DNA of 64,000 nucleotides from VRUE01 sp963805455 (GTDB lineage: Bacteria; Actinomycetota; Thermoleophilia; Solirubrobacterales; 70-9): positions 1-64,000 of the forward strand of contig CAWDUJ010000009.1 of the NCBI GenBank assembly GCA_963805455.1, in the 5' to 3' direction. Positions within the stretch are counted from its first letter, which is position 1; each line of letters opens with the position of its first letter. Under the pieces are notes generated by a model. The model saw only the letters and a list, made by a program, of their open reading frames with translations, was not told the origin of the DNA and searched no databases. A program made the position numbers and the translations under genes. Below are positions 1-7,845 of the stretch, one piece after another.

Positions 1-620
1 TCTCCTTCCCTTGTCCCCTGGCCACCCGCCGTCGGCCCCGACCCGCTGTGCGAGTCCCCTGGCTCCGGGCCGGGCGGCCCATTTCTTTTTCTACTTTTCT
101 CTCCCGCCCTCCGGGTGGCTCTTGCGAGCTCTGCCCCTCAGGCGGCCGTAATGAGAACACAAACGGACCGGGATGTCAAGGCCGTCTTTTCGGTAGGCAC
201 ACTGCCGCCGGATCATCTGGCTTGGCAGAGCGGTTTCCATTACAGCGATCGGTGCATAGTCGGCCGGGAAAAGAGTCTCTGACGTACCAGAAGAAGAACA
301 GTGTCGTTTCTTAAAGGCGGAGCCCGAGGTCATCGGGGCGGCGGTCCACCCCGGTCCGGCTCAGCTGGCTTCAGGAGCGGCGATCCGGCACCTGGATTCG
401 GTGGCTTTGGAACGCCGGTGTGTCGCTTTTGACGCAAAAGCCGTTGCGGGTACCATTTCAATAAGAACCTTAGCGGACCAATAACTCAGAGGTACCCCCG
501 GGGGGTCTTAGGAACCAGGCAGTATCTAGACCCCTGAATAGAGTCGGTGTCGTACCGCAAAAATTGGCTCTGCGAGCTAACTTGAGTGACGTATGCGTAC
601 CCGGCTATGGTGGTGCCAGG
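1..620. other. Region without a supported gene
   Basis: No reading frame here has a recognisable domain, a convincing ribosome binding site or the strong third-position GC bias of the neighbouring genes. The first 130 bases are pyrimidine-rich on the + strand. A GC-rich palindrome-like stretch (accccccgggggt type) lies near 492-510. The 3' part presumably holds the promoter of the TetR-type gene that follows. The window starts here, so a gene ending just outside cannot be excluded. Confidence 0.5.
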
Positions 621-1916
621 ATGGTGCAAACGCCCTGGGGGGACTCACTCGCCCTCCGCTCCAAGAAGATGCGCCCGGGCCGGGGAAACGTGCCCGAGGA
701 TTCGCGACGCAGTCAGCGCGAGCGATTGTTCGGCGCAATGGTCTCCATTAGCTCGGAAAAGGGCTACGAGGCGACGCGGATTGCGGACCTCGTGAAGATG
801 GCCGGCGTCTCCCGCGCCGCTTTTTACGAGCACTTTGAGGACAAGAGGGAGTGCCTATTGGCGGCGGTCGACGCCCTGGTCGAGCCGACCATCGCGCTGA
901 TGGAGCGCGCCGAGGACGCGCCGACCGGTGAGGCCCGGGTGCGGCAGGCCGTCGAAGCCTTCCTCGGCCTGGTCGCGAGACAGCCGGCCGCGTCGCGGAT
1001 GATTTTCATCGAGGTCTACGCGGCGGGGCCAGAGGGGGAAGCGGCGGTGGAAAGAGTGCTGGACACCTTCGAGCGATTCGGAGTCAGCCAGTTGAACCAG
1101 ATCCGGGGCCGCGAAGCGATGCCGCCGCAGATGGTGCGGGCGATGCTCGGCGGATTCCAGAAGGTGATCGAGAAGCGCCTCTACAGCGAGGAAGCCGACC
1201 AGCTGCCGAGGATCGCGGAGGACATCGCCAACTGGGGGCTGTCCTACCCGCCGCCGCCCGGCCCGCTCGACGCGCCGCGCCGGCGGGGCAGAAAACCTCG
1301 CACGTTCGCCGAGCGCCAGGCTGTCGCCCACCCGCCCGAGCGGGTCCTGCGGGCGCTGGCGGCGACGGTCGCCGAGAAGGGCTACAAGGAGACGACCGTC
1401 GCCGAGGTGGTCGACCGGGCCGGGACCTCTCACAGAGTCTTCTACGGGCACTTCGCGAACAAAGAAGAAGCGCTCCTCGCCGCCCTCGACAGCGGCTCGG
1501 CGCAGATGCTGGCCGCGGTCCTCCCCGCCTTCCGCCGCGCCCGGAGCTGGCAGGAGTCGGTGCGGGCGGCCTACGAGGCGATGTTCGCGTTCGGGATCGA
1601 AGAGCCCGAGTACACCCAGCTCGGCGCGGTCGAGATGTACACGGTCGGCAAGCGGGCGCTGCAGACGCGCGACACGGTGATGGAAGGCCTCGAGGCGCTG
1701 CTGGTCCCAGGCTATGAGCTCTCTCCCGACACGCCGCCGATCGCTGCCGAGGCAATCGGGGGCGCGATCTACGCGCTGATCCATGACCAAGTCAAGAGAA
1801 AAGGCCCCGAAAGCATGCCCGAACTGGCACCGATGGCCACCTACATGACGCTGGCGCCGTTCGTCGGCGCCGACGAGGCCTACGAACGGGCGATCGAGGA
1901 GAGCGACAAATGGTGA
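621..1916 (+). CDS. Tandem double-TetR transcriptional regulator
   Basis: The protein holds two complete TetR-type modules in one chain. The first helix-turn-helix is at about residues 29-81, ending in the recognition-helix signature VSRAAFYEHFEDK. The second is at about 230-290, with TSHRVFYGHFANKEE. Each is followed by a helical ligand-binding region. An ordinary TetR protein has about 200 residues, so this 431-residue chain is two fused in tandem, possibly a covalent pseudo-dimer. TetR proteins normally bind palindromic operators as dimers and are released by a small molecule; no ligand can be inferred here. The frame is open upstream to a TTG at 564. The ATG at 621 is preferred, and 669 is also possible; none has a strong ribosome binding site. 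The repeat-protein array lies convergently downstream. Confidence 0.85.
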   Translation: MVQTPWGDSLALRSKKMRPGRGNVPEDSRRSQRERLFGAMVSISSEKGYEATRIADLVKMAGVSRAAFYEHFEDKRECLLAAVDALVEPTIALMERAEDAPTGEARVRQAVEAFLGLVARQPAASRMIFIEVYAAGPEGEAAVERVLDTFERFGVSQLNQIRGREAMPPQMVRAMLGGFQKVIEKRLYSEEADQLPRIAEDIANWGLSYPPPPGPLDAPRRRGRKPRTFAERQAVAHPPERVLRALAATVAEKGYKETTVAEVVDRAGTSHRVFYGHFANKEEALLAALDSGSAQMLAAVLPAFRRARSWQESVRAAYEAMFAFGIEEPEYTQLGAVEMYTVGKRALQTRDTVMEGLEALLVPGYELSPDTPPIAAEAIGGAIYALIHDQVKRKGPESMPELAPMATYMTLAPFVGADEAYERAIEESDKW

Positions 1917-1940
1917 GCGCGACCGGCTTCGCTCAGCGGG

Positions 1941-2627
1941 TCACTTCGCCTGGGTGAGGGAGGCCGAGACCTGGACGGTTGAGCCGGGGGTACATCCCCC
2001 CTCGCTGACGACGAACAGACCGATGCTCTGCGGCACACCTGGCTGGGTCATTCCAACTGGGAATCTTGTCGAGCCCACCGGGAAACCACCGCTGAACCCC
2101 GGTATTGGGAGCGCGCCGGCGGAAACGACCTCGAGCAGCTCGCCGGCCAATATCGGGTTTCCGTTTACGATCGGAAGAGGAATGACAACGCAGGGGCCCA
2201 TCCCGCTCGCGGCCACTGTCCCCCGCGACTCCAGGTTCAGGGTCAGCAACTGGCCGGCGACGGGCGTCGCGGTCAGTGGCGGGTTGAATGCAATCGGGCC
2301 TTCCTGGCCGGCTGGGAACGGGCCCGCGGTGGCGCTCGCCACCACATCCGTCCCGGCCGCCAGTTTCGCGAAGTTGATAGCCCCGTCAGCGACGTTGGCG
2401 TTCTTGACCGCGCTTTTCGCCAGTTTCGGCGACGTCACCGAGTTCTTGGCCAGGTTCTTCTTCTTGACGGCGTTCTTGGCCAGGTTCTTGTTCTTGACCG
2501 CGCCCTTTCCGAGCTGCCTGCTGGTGATTTTGTTCGCGGCGTAGACGGCGCTGCCGCTGAGGGCCAGGAACAGGGCCAGGGTGGCGACGACGTTGGTGTA
2601 GCTGATGCCTGAGCGAAATCCCCTCAT
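1941..2627 (-). CDS. Exported decapeptide-repeat protein, paralogue 1
   Basis: The product is a secreted or membrane-anchored protein of 228 residues. A hydrophobic N-terminal segment (about residues 8-28) ends in SAVYAAN, like a signal peptide. It is followed by four 10-residue units of the type AVKNKNLAKN, then AINFAKLAAGTD and a C-terminal beta-rich domain of about 140 residues that ends in VTQAK. A hydrophobic L, V or I recurs every five residues, as in pentapeptide-repeat beta-helices. The ATG at 2627 aligns with the starts of the paralogues. A GTG at 2636 is also in frame and lies next to the stop of paralogue 2. It is the last gene of a leftward four-gene array. Function is unknown; the layout suggests a stalk plus head displayed at the cell surface. 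Confidence 0.8.
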   Translation of the reverse strand: MRGFRSGISYTNVVATLALFLALSGSAVYAANKITSRQLGKGAVKNKNLAKNAVKKKNLAKNSVTSPKLAKSAVKNANVADGAINFAKLAAGTDVVASATAGPFPAGQEGPIAFNPPLTATPVAGQLLTLNLESRGTVAASGMGPCVVIPLPIVNGNPILAGELLEVVSAGALPIPGFSGGFPVGSTRFPVGMTQPGVPQSIGLFVVSEGGCTPGSTVQVSASLTQAK

Positions 2628-2637
2628 GAGGGCCACT

Positions 2638-3336
2638 TCATTTCGCCTGGGTGACGATGACTGCTACCTGGTCGACCCTCGAACCCGCGGTGCAGGCTTC
2701 TTCGTCGCCGAACACCTGAATTGTGACGCTCTGGGCCACTCCCGGCTGAGTGAGGCCGAGCGGGAAGCTGGCGGCCGCCACCGGAATGCCGTTGGGGAAC
2801 GGCGGTTCGGGCGGGTTGTCCGGCGATGTAAGGCCCAACAGCTCAAAGGCCAAACTGGCATTCCCATTGACGACCGGCAGGATGAATGCCCTGCATGCAT
2901 CTTCAGCGTTTTGGGCCAAGGTGCCGCGAGCCTCGATGCTGAGGGTCAGCGGCTGGCCTGCCACCGGCGTCAGGCTGACAGGGGGATTGAGGGGAACGTT
3001 GACCGGGCCCTCCTGGTTTACCGGGACCGGTCCACCCGTGGCGCTCGCCACCACATCCGTCCCGGCCGCCAGTTTCGCGAAGTTGATCGCGCCGTCGGCG
3101 ACGTTGGCGTTCTTGACCGCGTTCTTGGCCAGTTTCGGCGACGTCACCGAGTTCTTGGCCAGGTTCTTCTTCTTGACGGCGTTCTTGGCCAGGTTCTTGT
3201 TCTTGACCGCGCCCTTTCCGATCTGCTTGGTCGTGATCTTGTTCGCGGCGTAGACGGCGCTGCCGCTGAGGGCCAGGAACAGGGCCAGCGTGGCGACGAC
3301 GTTCCCGTAATTGAGACTGGCGCGGACTCTCTTCAC
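2638..3336 (-). CDS. Exported decapeptide-repeat protein, paralogue 2
   Basis: This 232-residue paralogue of the flanking genes has the same signal-peptide-like N-terminus (NVVATLALFLALSGSAVYA). Four decapeptide units (KNKNLAKN, KKKNLAKN, TSPKLAKN, KNANVADG) precede a C-terminal domain with conserved Cys residues and the VTQAK tail. The start is GTG, supported by a strong AGGAGG ribosome binding site at about 3344-3349. In the C-terminal domain it resembles paralogue 4 (PPEPPFPNGIPV, SRVDQVAV) more than paralogues 1 and 3, so the array probably grew by duplicating a pair. No enzymatic motif is visible. Confidence 0.8.
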   Translation of the reverse strand: MKRVRASLNYGNVVATLALFLALSGSAVYAANKITTKQIGKGAVKNKNLAKNAVKKKNLAKNSVTSPKLAKNAVKNANVADGAINFAKLAAGTDVVASATGGPVPVNQEGPVNVPLNPPVSLTPVAGQPLTLSIEARGTLAQNAEDACRAFILPVVNGNASLAFELLGLTSPDNPPEPPFPNGIPVAAASFPLGLTQPGVAQSVTIQVFGDEEACTAGSRVDQVAVIVTQAK

Positions 3337-3408
3337 GGAATGGCCTCCTGAATCCGAAAGTGGACGAGGACCGAGCCTATCGCCGTGAAACTCCCTATGT
3401 GTACTGAG

Positions 3409-4128
3409 TCACTTCGCCTGGGTGATGACCACCGAGACCTGAAACGTCGAGTCAGGCGTGCAGGATCCCCCGAGGCTTAAGACGGATGCGCTGACGCTCT
3501 GTGGCACCCCGGGCTGGGTCAGCCCGATCGGAACCTGGACCCCACTGCTTGGGACGCCGCTGGTCCCAAACGGTCCGGGCAGGGCCCCCGGCGAGACCAG
3601 CAGGAGCAACTCTGAAATGGCCATTGGGCTTCCGTTCACGACCGGGAACGGAACGACCTCACACGGCGTCATCCCGCTGCTTGTGAGTGCGCCCCGCGAC
3701 TCGAAGTGCATCATCAGCGGTTGCCCGGCCACCGGTGTCACCGTCAACGGCGGATTGAGCGGCACAGGCCCATTCTGGTTCGCCGGTATCGAGCTCGTTG
3801 ACGCACTCGCGACGACGTCCGTGCCGTTCGCCAGTTTTGCGAAGTTGATCGCGCCGTCGGCGACATTCGCGTTCTTGACGGCGTTCTTGGCCAGTTTCGG
3901 CGAGGTCACCGCGTTCTTGGCGAGGTTCTTGTTCTTGACGGCGTTCTTGGCGAGGTTCTTGTTCTTGACGGCGTTCTTGGCCAGGTTCTTGTTCTTGACC
4001 GCGCCCTTGCCGAGCTGCTTGCTGGTGATTTTGTTCGCGGCGTAGACGGCGCTGCCGCTGAGGGCAAGGAACAGGGCCAGGGTGGCGACGACGTTGGTAT
4101 AGGTGAGGACCGAGCGGAGTCTCCTCAT
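3409..4128 (-). CDS. Exported decapeptide-repeat protein, paralogue 3
   Basis: The third member of the array is 239 residues long. It has a signal-peptide-like N-terminus, five decapeptide units instead of four (three consecutive KNKNLAKN units), then INFAKLANGTD and a C-terminal domain similar to paralogue 1. The ATG at 4126-4128 follows the stop of paralogue 4 by 9 bases, so these two are surely co-transcribed; the ribosome binding site is weak (TAGGTCG), which suggests translational coupling. The extra unit relative to paralogues 1 and 2 corresponds to one additional 30-bp DNA repeat. Confidence 0.8.
   Translation of the reverse strand: MRRLRSVLTYTNVVATLALFLALSGSAVYAANKITSKQLGKGAVKNKNLAKNAVKNKNLAKNAVKNKNLAKNAVTSPKLAKNAVKNANVADGAINFAKLANGTDVVASASTSSIPANQNGPVPLNPPLTVTPVAGQPLMMHFESRGALTSSGMTPCEVVPFPVVNGSPMAISELLLLVSPGALPGPFGTSGVPSSGVQVPIGLTQPGVPQSVSASVLSLGGSCTPDSTFQVSVVITQAK
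3853..4002 (-). repeat. 30-bp coding tandem repeat (5 units) in paralogue 3
   Basis: Five 30-bp units encode AVKNKNLAKN-type decapeptides. Three central units are almost identical in DNA sequence. Unit number differs between paralogues (four or five), as expected from slipped-strand or recombinational change that keeps the reading frame. Confidence 0.8.
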
Positions 4129-4137
4129 CGGATCGAC

Positions 4138-4863
4138 CTACTTCGCCTGGGTGACGACGACCGCGACCTGGTCGACCCTCGAGCCTGGTGCACAGTCTTC
4201 GCCGCCGCCGAGCAGCTGCAGGCCGATGTTCTGCGCCACTCCCGGCTGGGTGAGGCCGAGCGGAAAGCTGGCGCCCGAGACGGGGATCCCGTTCGGGAAC
4301 GGCGGTTCGGGCGGGTTGTCCGGAGACTCCAGCAGCGCCAGCTCGCCGACCAGGAGGGGATTCCCGTTGACGGTAGGAATCGGGGCCACCTCGCAGGGAC
4401 TGGTCCCGAGGGGGATCAGCGTGGCCCGGGCCTCGAGGCTGACGGTCAGCGGCTGGCCGGCGACCGGCGTCACGGCCAACGGCGGGTTCAGTGGGATCGT
4501 CGCGAGATCCTGGGTGGCCGAGATCGGCCCGCCGGTGGCGGTGGCGATCACGTCCGTCCCGGCGGCGATTTTCGTGAAGTTGATCGCGCCGTCGGCGACA
4601 TTCGCGTTCTTGACGGCGTTCTTGGCCAGTTTCGGCGAGGTCACCGCGTTCTTGGCGAGGTTCTTGTTCTTGACGGCGTTCTTGGCCAGGTTCTTGTTCT
4701 TGACGGCGTTCTTGGCCAGGTTCTTGTTCTTGACCGCGCCCTTGCCGAGCTGCTTGCTGGTGATTTTGTTCGCGGCGTAGACGGCGCTGCCGCTGAGGGC
4801 CAGGAACAGGGCCAGGGTGGCGACGACGTTTCCGTAGTTCAGCCTCCTGCGAACACTCTTCAT
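4138..4863 (-). CDS. Exported decapeptide-repeat protein, paralogue 4 (first gene of array)
   Basis: This is the promoter-proximal member of the array, with 241 residues. The frame is open further upstream to 5004, but the ATG at 4861-4863 is chosen. It is preceded by a clear AAGGAGAG ribosome binding site (about 4871-4880), and the protein then starts like its paralogues (MKSVRRRLNYGNVV). Five decapeptide units follow the signal-peptide-like segment, then INFTKIAAGTD and a C-terminal domain with two Cys residues and VTQAK at the end. The gene is divergent from recD2, with about 125 bp between the starts. Family known to me only as uncharacterised exported proteins of this actinobacterial order. 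Confidence 0.8.
   Translation of the reverse strand: MKSVRRRLNYGNVVATLALFLALSGSAVYAANKITSKQLGKGAVKNKNLAKNAVKNKNLAKNAVKNKNLAKNAVTSPKLAKNAVKNANVADGAINFTKIAAGTDVIATATGGPISATQDLATIPLNPPLAVTPVAGQPLTVSLEARATLIPLGTSPCEVAPIPTVNGNPLLVGELALLESPDNPPEPPFPNGIPVSGASFPLGLTQPGVAQNIGLQLLGGGEDCAPGSRVDQVAVVVTQAK
4588..4737 (-). repeat. 30-bp coding tandem repeat (5 units) in paralogue 4
   Basis: Five 30-bp units encode decapeptides, with the same arrangement as in paralogue 3. Three of the units are near-identical KNKNLAKN blocks. The close DNA identity between the two arrays suggests recent duplication or gene conversion. Confidence 0.8.
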
Positions 4864-4988
4864 CAGCTTGCTCTCTCCTTGGTGAAAGACCCCAGGAATC
4901 AGGCCATTTGCACGCGGATTCGCCCCCGGGGGCAAATTCCCTCCCGACGCGATGTTTCTGCCGCTGCGGCCCCCGCTAGCTTTGAGCG

Positions 4989-7118
4989 ATGGACCCGGCA
5001 GCAACCCTCTTTGACGCCGATGCGGCGGCCTTCACGGGAACGATCGAGGTGCTTGGCGTCATCTTCAGCGCCGAGGACGACGGCTATGCGGTGCTCGAGG
5101 TTCAGGATGCAGAGTCCGGTGAGGGCTTCGCGCTGGTCGGCCCCGTCGCCCACCTGAACGCCGGCGAGCGGGCCGAGGTCAGCGGCGACTGGCAGACCCA
5201 TACGCGCTACGGGCGGCAGCTCAAGGCCCGCGGCGCCCTCCCGCTCGACCCGGCCGATCGCGAGGGCCGCGTCGCCTACCTGACGACGCTTCGCAATATC
5301 GGGCCGACCCGGGCCGAGCGGCTGGTCGACGAGCACGGGGAGGGGGTTCTGGGGGCGATCGCCGCCGACCCTGCCGGCGTCTTCGGCGCGCTTCGTGGTG
5401 TCAGCGCCAAGCAGGCCTCGGCGGCGGCCGACTCCTGGCACGCATCGCGGGCGATCCGCGACCTCCACGTCGAACTCGCACCCCACGGGCTCGCCCATCT
5501 GGCGGCACCGATCCACCGCCGCTTCGGCGATCGGGCGATGGCCATCCTCCACGAGGACCCCTACCGCCTGACCGAGGTCGACGGGGTCGGCTTCGCGCGC
5601 GCCGACAGGATCGCCCTCGCCGGCGACGTCCCGCCCGAGTCCGATCGCCGTGCCCAGGCGGCCGCGGTGTACGCGATCTCCGAGGGGGAGACCCAGGGTC
5701 ACTCGCACCTCCCGGTCGCGGAGCTGGTCGAGCGGACCGCGAAGCTGATCGAGCTGGCGCCCGACCCCGACGTCCTGGTCGCGGCCAGGGGGATGGTGCT
5801 CGATGAGGGCCGTGCCTATCGCGAGCGCACCCACGCCAGCGAGGTCGCGGTGGCCACGACAATGCGTGCTCGCGCCTCCGCCCCGCCTACGATCGACCAC
5901 GAGCCCCCCGAGGCGCCGCCGCCTGAGCAGGCCGGACTGACACCAGAGCAGTGGTCGGCGGTGCGCGCCGCCTTCACCTCCCGGATCACGGTCCTGACCG
6001 GAGGGCCCGGGGTGGGAAAGACGGTCTGCACGGCGGCGGTCGTCGCCGAGGCGAAGAGCGCCAACGCCTCGGTCGCGCTCTGCGCCCCGACCGGCCGGGC
6101 GGCCCGCCGCCTCGAGGACGCGACCGGGCACGAGGCGTCGACGATCCACCGGCTGCTGGAGTGGCAACCGGGCCGGGAGCCGGCCTACGGGCCGGCGCGA
6201 CCGCTGCCGGCCGACCTCGTCGTCGTCGACGAGTCCTCGATGCTGAACCTGCGGATGATGGAGGTGCTGCTGGCCGGGCTGGCGGAGTCGACGCACGTCG
6301 TATTCGTCGGCGACGCCGACCAGCTGCCGCCGATCGGGGCGGGAAGGCCGTTCGATGACCTGATCGAGGCCGGGATCGCCCCGGTGGTGCGGCTGAGCCA
6401 GATCTTCCGCCAGGCGGCGCGCTCGATGATCACCACCGCGGCCCACGAGATCAATCAGGGCGAGACGCCCCACCTCGAGCCGCGCGAGGGGCAGGAGCAC
6501 GACTTCTTCTTCATCGACCGGCCCGACCCCGGGCGCGCGCTCGCCACCGTCATCGAGGTCGTCGCCGAGCGCGCCCCGGGCCGCTACGGGGTCGACCCGA
6601 TCCGCGACGTCCAGGTGCTGGCGCCGATGTACCGGGGGGCGGTCGGGATCGACGCCCTCAATGAGCACCTTCAGGCTCAGCTCAACCCCGACGGCCGCCG
6701 CGCCCTCAACGACCGCTTCCGGGTCGGTGACCGTTTGATCCAGACCCGCAACTCGCACGACCTCGGGCTGATGAACGGCTCGATCGTCTTCCTCCGCAGG
6801 GACGACCCCGAGGAGGAGGAGATAGTCGTCGACACCGATGACGGACCGCTGAGGATTCCCTATGGGGAGACCGGGACGCTGCGGCTGGCCTACGCGATCT
6901 CGGTCCACAAGGCGCAGGGCTGCGAGGTCCCGATCGTCGTCGCCGTATGTCACCGCTCGCACGCCCGGATGTTGACCAGGCCGCTGGTCTACACCGCGAT
7001 CACACGCGCGCGCCGGACCTGCGTCATGGTCGGCGACCCGGGCGCACTGGCGATGGCGGTCCGCCGCGACGAGGGCGGCGGCCGCCACTCCGGGCTGGCC
7101 CAGCGCCTGCGCGGCTAG
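4989..7118 (+). CDS. recD2: RecD2-type SF1B DNA helicase
   Basis: This is a 5'-3' DNA helicase of the RecD2 class (709 residues), which acts in replication-associated repair without RecB or RecC. An N-terminal OB-like part is followed by helix-hairpin-helix-like segments (NIGPTRAERL, GVSAKQA, VDGVGFARADRI). The helicase core starts near residue 318. Walker A (GGPGVGKT) is at about 337-344, APTGRAARRL follows, Walker B is VVVDESSM, then GDADQLPPIGAG and the arginine motif RLSQIFRQ. Motif VI is near the C-terminus (VHKAQGCE and YTAITRAR). The length fits RecD2, which has the N-terminal extension missing from short RecD. It has its own promoter region, divergent from the repeat-protein array. 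Confidence 0.93.
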   Translation: MDPAATLFDADAAAFTGTIEVLGVIFSAEDDGYAVLEVQDAESGEGFALVGPVAHLNAGERAEVSGDWQTHTRYGRQLKARGALPLDPADREGRVAYLTTLRNIGPTRAERLVDEHGEGVLGAIAADPAGVFGALRGVSAKQASAAADSWHASRAIRDLHVELAPHGLAHLAAPIHRRFGDRAMAILHEDPYRLTEVDGVGFARADRIALAGDVPPESDRRAQAAAVYAISEGETQGHSHLPVAELVERTAKLIELAPDPDVLVAARGMVLDEGRAYRERTHASEVAVATTMRARASAPPTIDHEPPEAPPPEQAGLTPEQWSAVRAAFTSRITVLTGGPGVGKTVCTAAVVAEAKSANASVALCAPTGRAARRLEDATGHEASTIHRLLEWQPGREPAYGPARPLPADLVVVDESSMLNLRMMEVLLAGLAESTHVVFVGDADQLPPIGAGRPFDDLIEAGIAPVVRLSQIFRQAARSMITTAAHEINQGETPHLEPREGQEHDFFFIDRPDPGRALATVIEVVAERAPGRYGVDPIRDVQVLAPMYRGAVGIDALNEHLQAQLNPDGRRALNDRFRVGDRLIQTRNSHDLGLMNGSIVFLRRDDPEEEEIVVDTDDGPLRIPYGETGTLRLAYAISVHKAQGCEVPIVVAVCHRSHARMLTRPLVYTAITRARRTCVMVGDPGALAMAVRRDEGGGRHSGLAQRLRG

Positions 7119-7146
7119 GGCGACGCACCCCGCGATACTGCCCCCG

Positions 7147-7845
7147 ATGGAGACGCCGAGACCGTCGCCGGCCGCGATCGCCGCCACCGTCGGCGGAATC
7201 ATCCTGATGGCGGCGCTGGTGGTGGCGATCGATCCCCTCCGCGAAGCGGCGGCCGCGGCGGTCCGCGGGGACTCCGCCGAGGTCCGCAGCAACATCGACA
7301 GCCTCGGAGCCGGCGGCCCGCTCCTGATCCTGGCGCTGGCGCTGCTGCACTCCTTCGTCTTCTATCCGGCCGAGATCGTCGACGCGGCAGCCGGGTTCCT
7401 CTACGGCTTCTTCCCGGCGCTGGCTCTGGCGATGACCGGCTGGCTCCTCTCCGGGCTGATCTGCTTTGCGATCGGCCGCTCCCTCGCTCGCCCGCTGCTC
7501 GATCGCTGGTTCGGAGAGAAGCGCTTCGAGCGAATCGAGGCGACGATCGAGCGGGGCGGGGCGACCCTGCTGCTGTCATTGCGGCTGATCCCGATCGTCC
7601 CCTTCAGCCTCGTCTCATATGCCGCCGGCGCCGCCCGGGTGCCGACCTGGCGATTCATCTGGACGACCGCGGTCGGTTACCTGCCGATCACCGCGCTGGC
7701 GGTCTACTTCGGCACCAAGCTCGAGGGCCTGAGCCTCACCGACCCGATCGTCCTCGGCTCGGCCGCCGCCCTGCTGGTCCTGCTGCTCGCCGGCCACCGG
7801 ATCGCCCGGCGCCAGAGCGCAGCGGCCTCTCGACCCGGAAGCTGA
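7147..7845 (+). CDS. TVP38/TMEM64 (VTT/DedA-like) membrane protein
   Basis: An integral membrane protein of 232 residues with about six hydrophobic segments. The VTT-domain hallmarks are visible: a re-entrant-like LYGFFPALALAMTG segment and the motif RLIPIVPFSLVSYAAG around residues 147-162. Related proteins (DedA, TMEM41B/VMP1) are linked to lipid scrambling or transport of lipid carriers; the substrate here is unknown. The gene lies 28 bases after recD2 on the same strand. Its last 110 bases overlap the 3' end of the convergent protease gene. Confidence 0.88.
   Translation: METPRPSPAAIAATVGGIILMAALVVAIDPLREAAAAAVRGDSAEVRSNIDSLGAGGPLLILALALLHSFVFYPAEIVDAAAGFLYGFFPALALAMTGWLLSGLICFAIGRSLARPLLDRWFGEKRFERIEATIERGGATLLLSLRLIPIVPFSLVSYAAGAARVPTWRFIWTTAVGYLPITALAVYFGTKLEGLSLTDPIVLGSAAALLVLLLAGHRIARRQSAAASRPGS

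Noticed and set aside
48..333. Two overlapping short frames (88 and 80 codons) at the left edge
   Set aside because: They are on opposite strands of the same DNA, with no ribosome binding site, no family resemblance and no codon bias.
3853..4737. 30-bp repeats that at first look like a CRISPR array
   Set aside because: Units are directly adjacent without unique spacers and encode decapeptides in frame in two genes.
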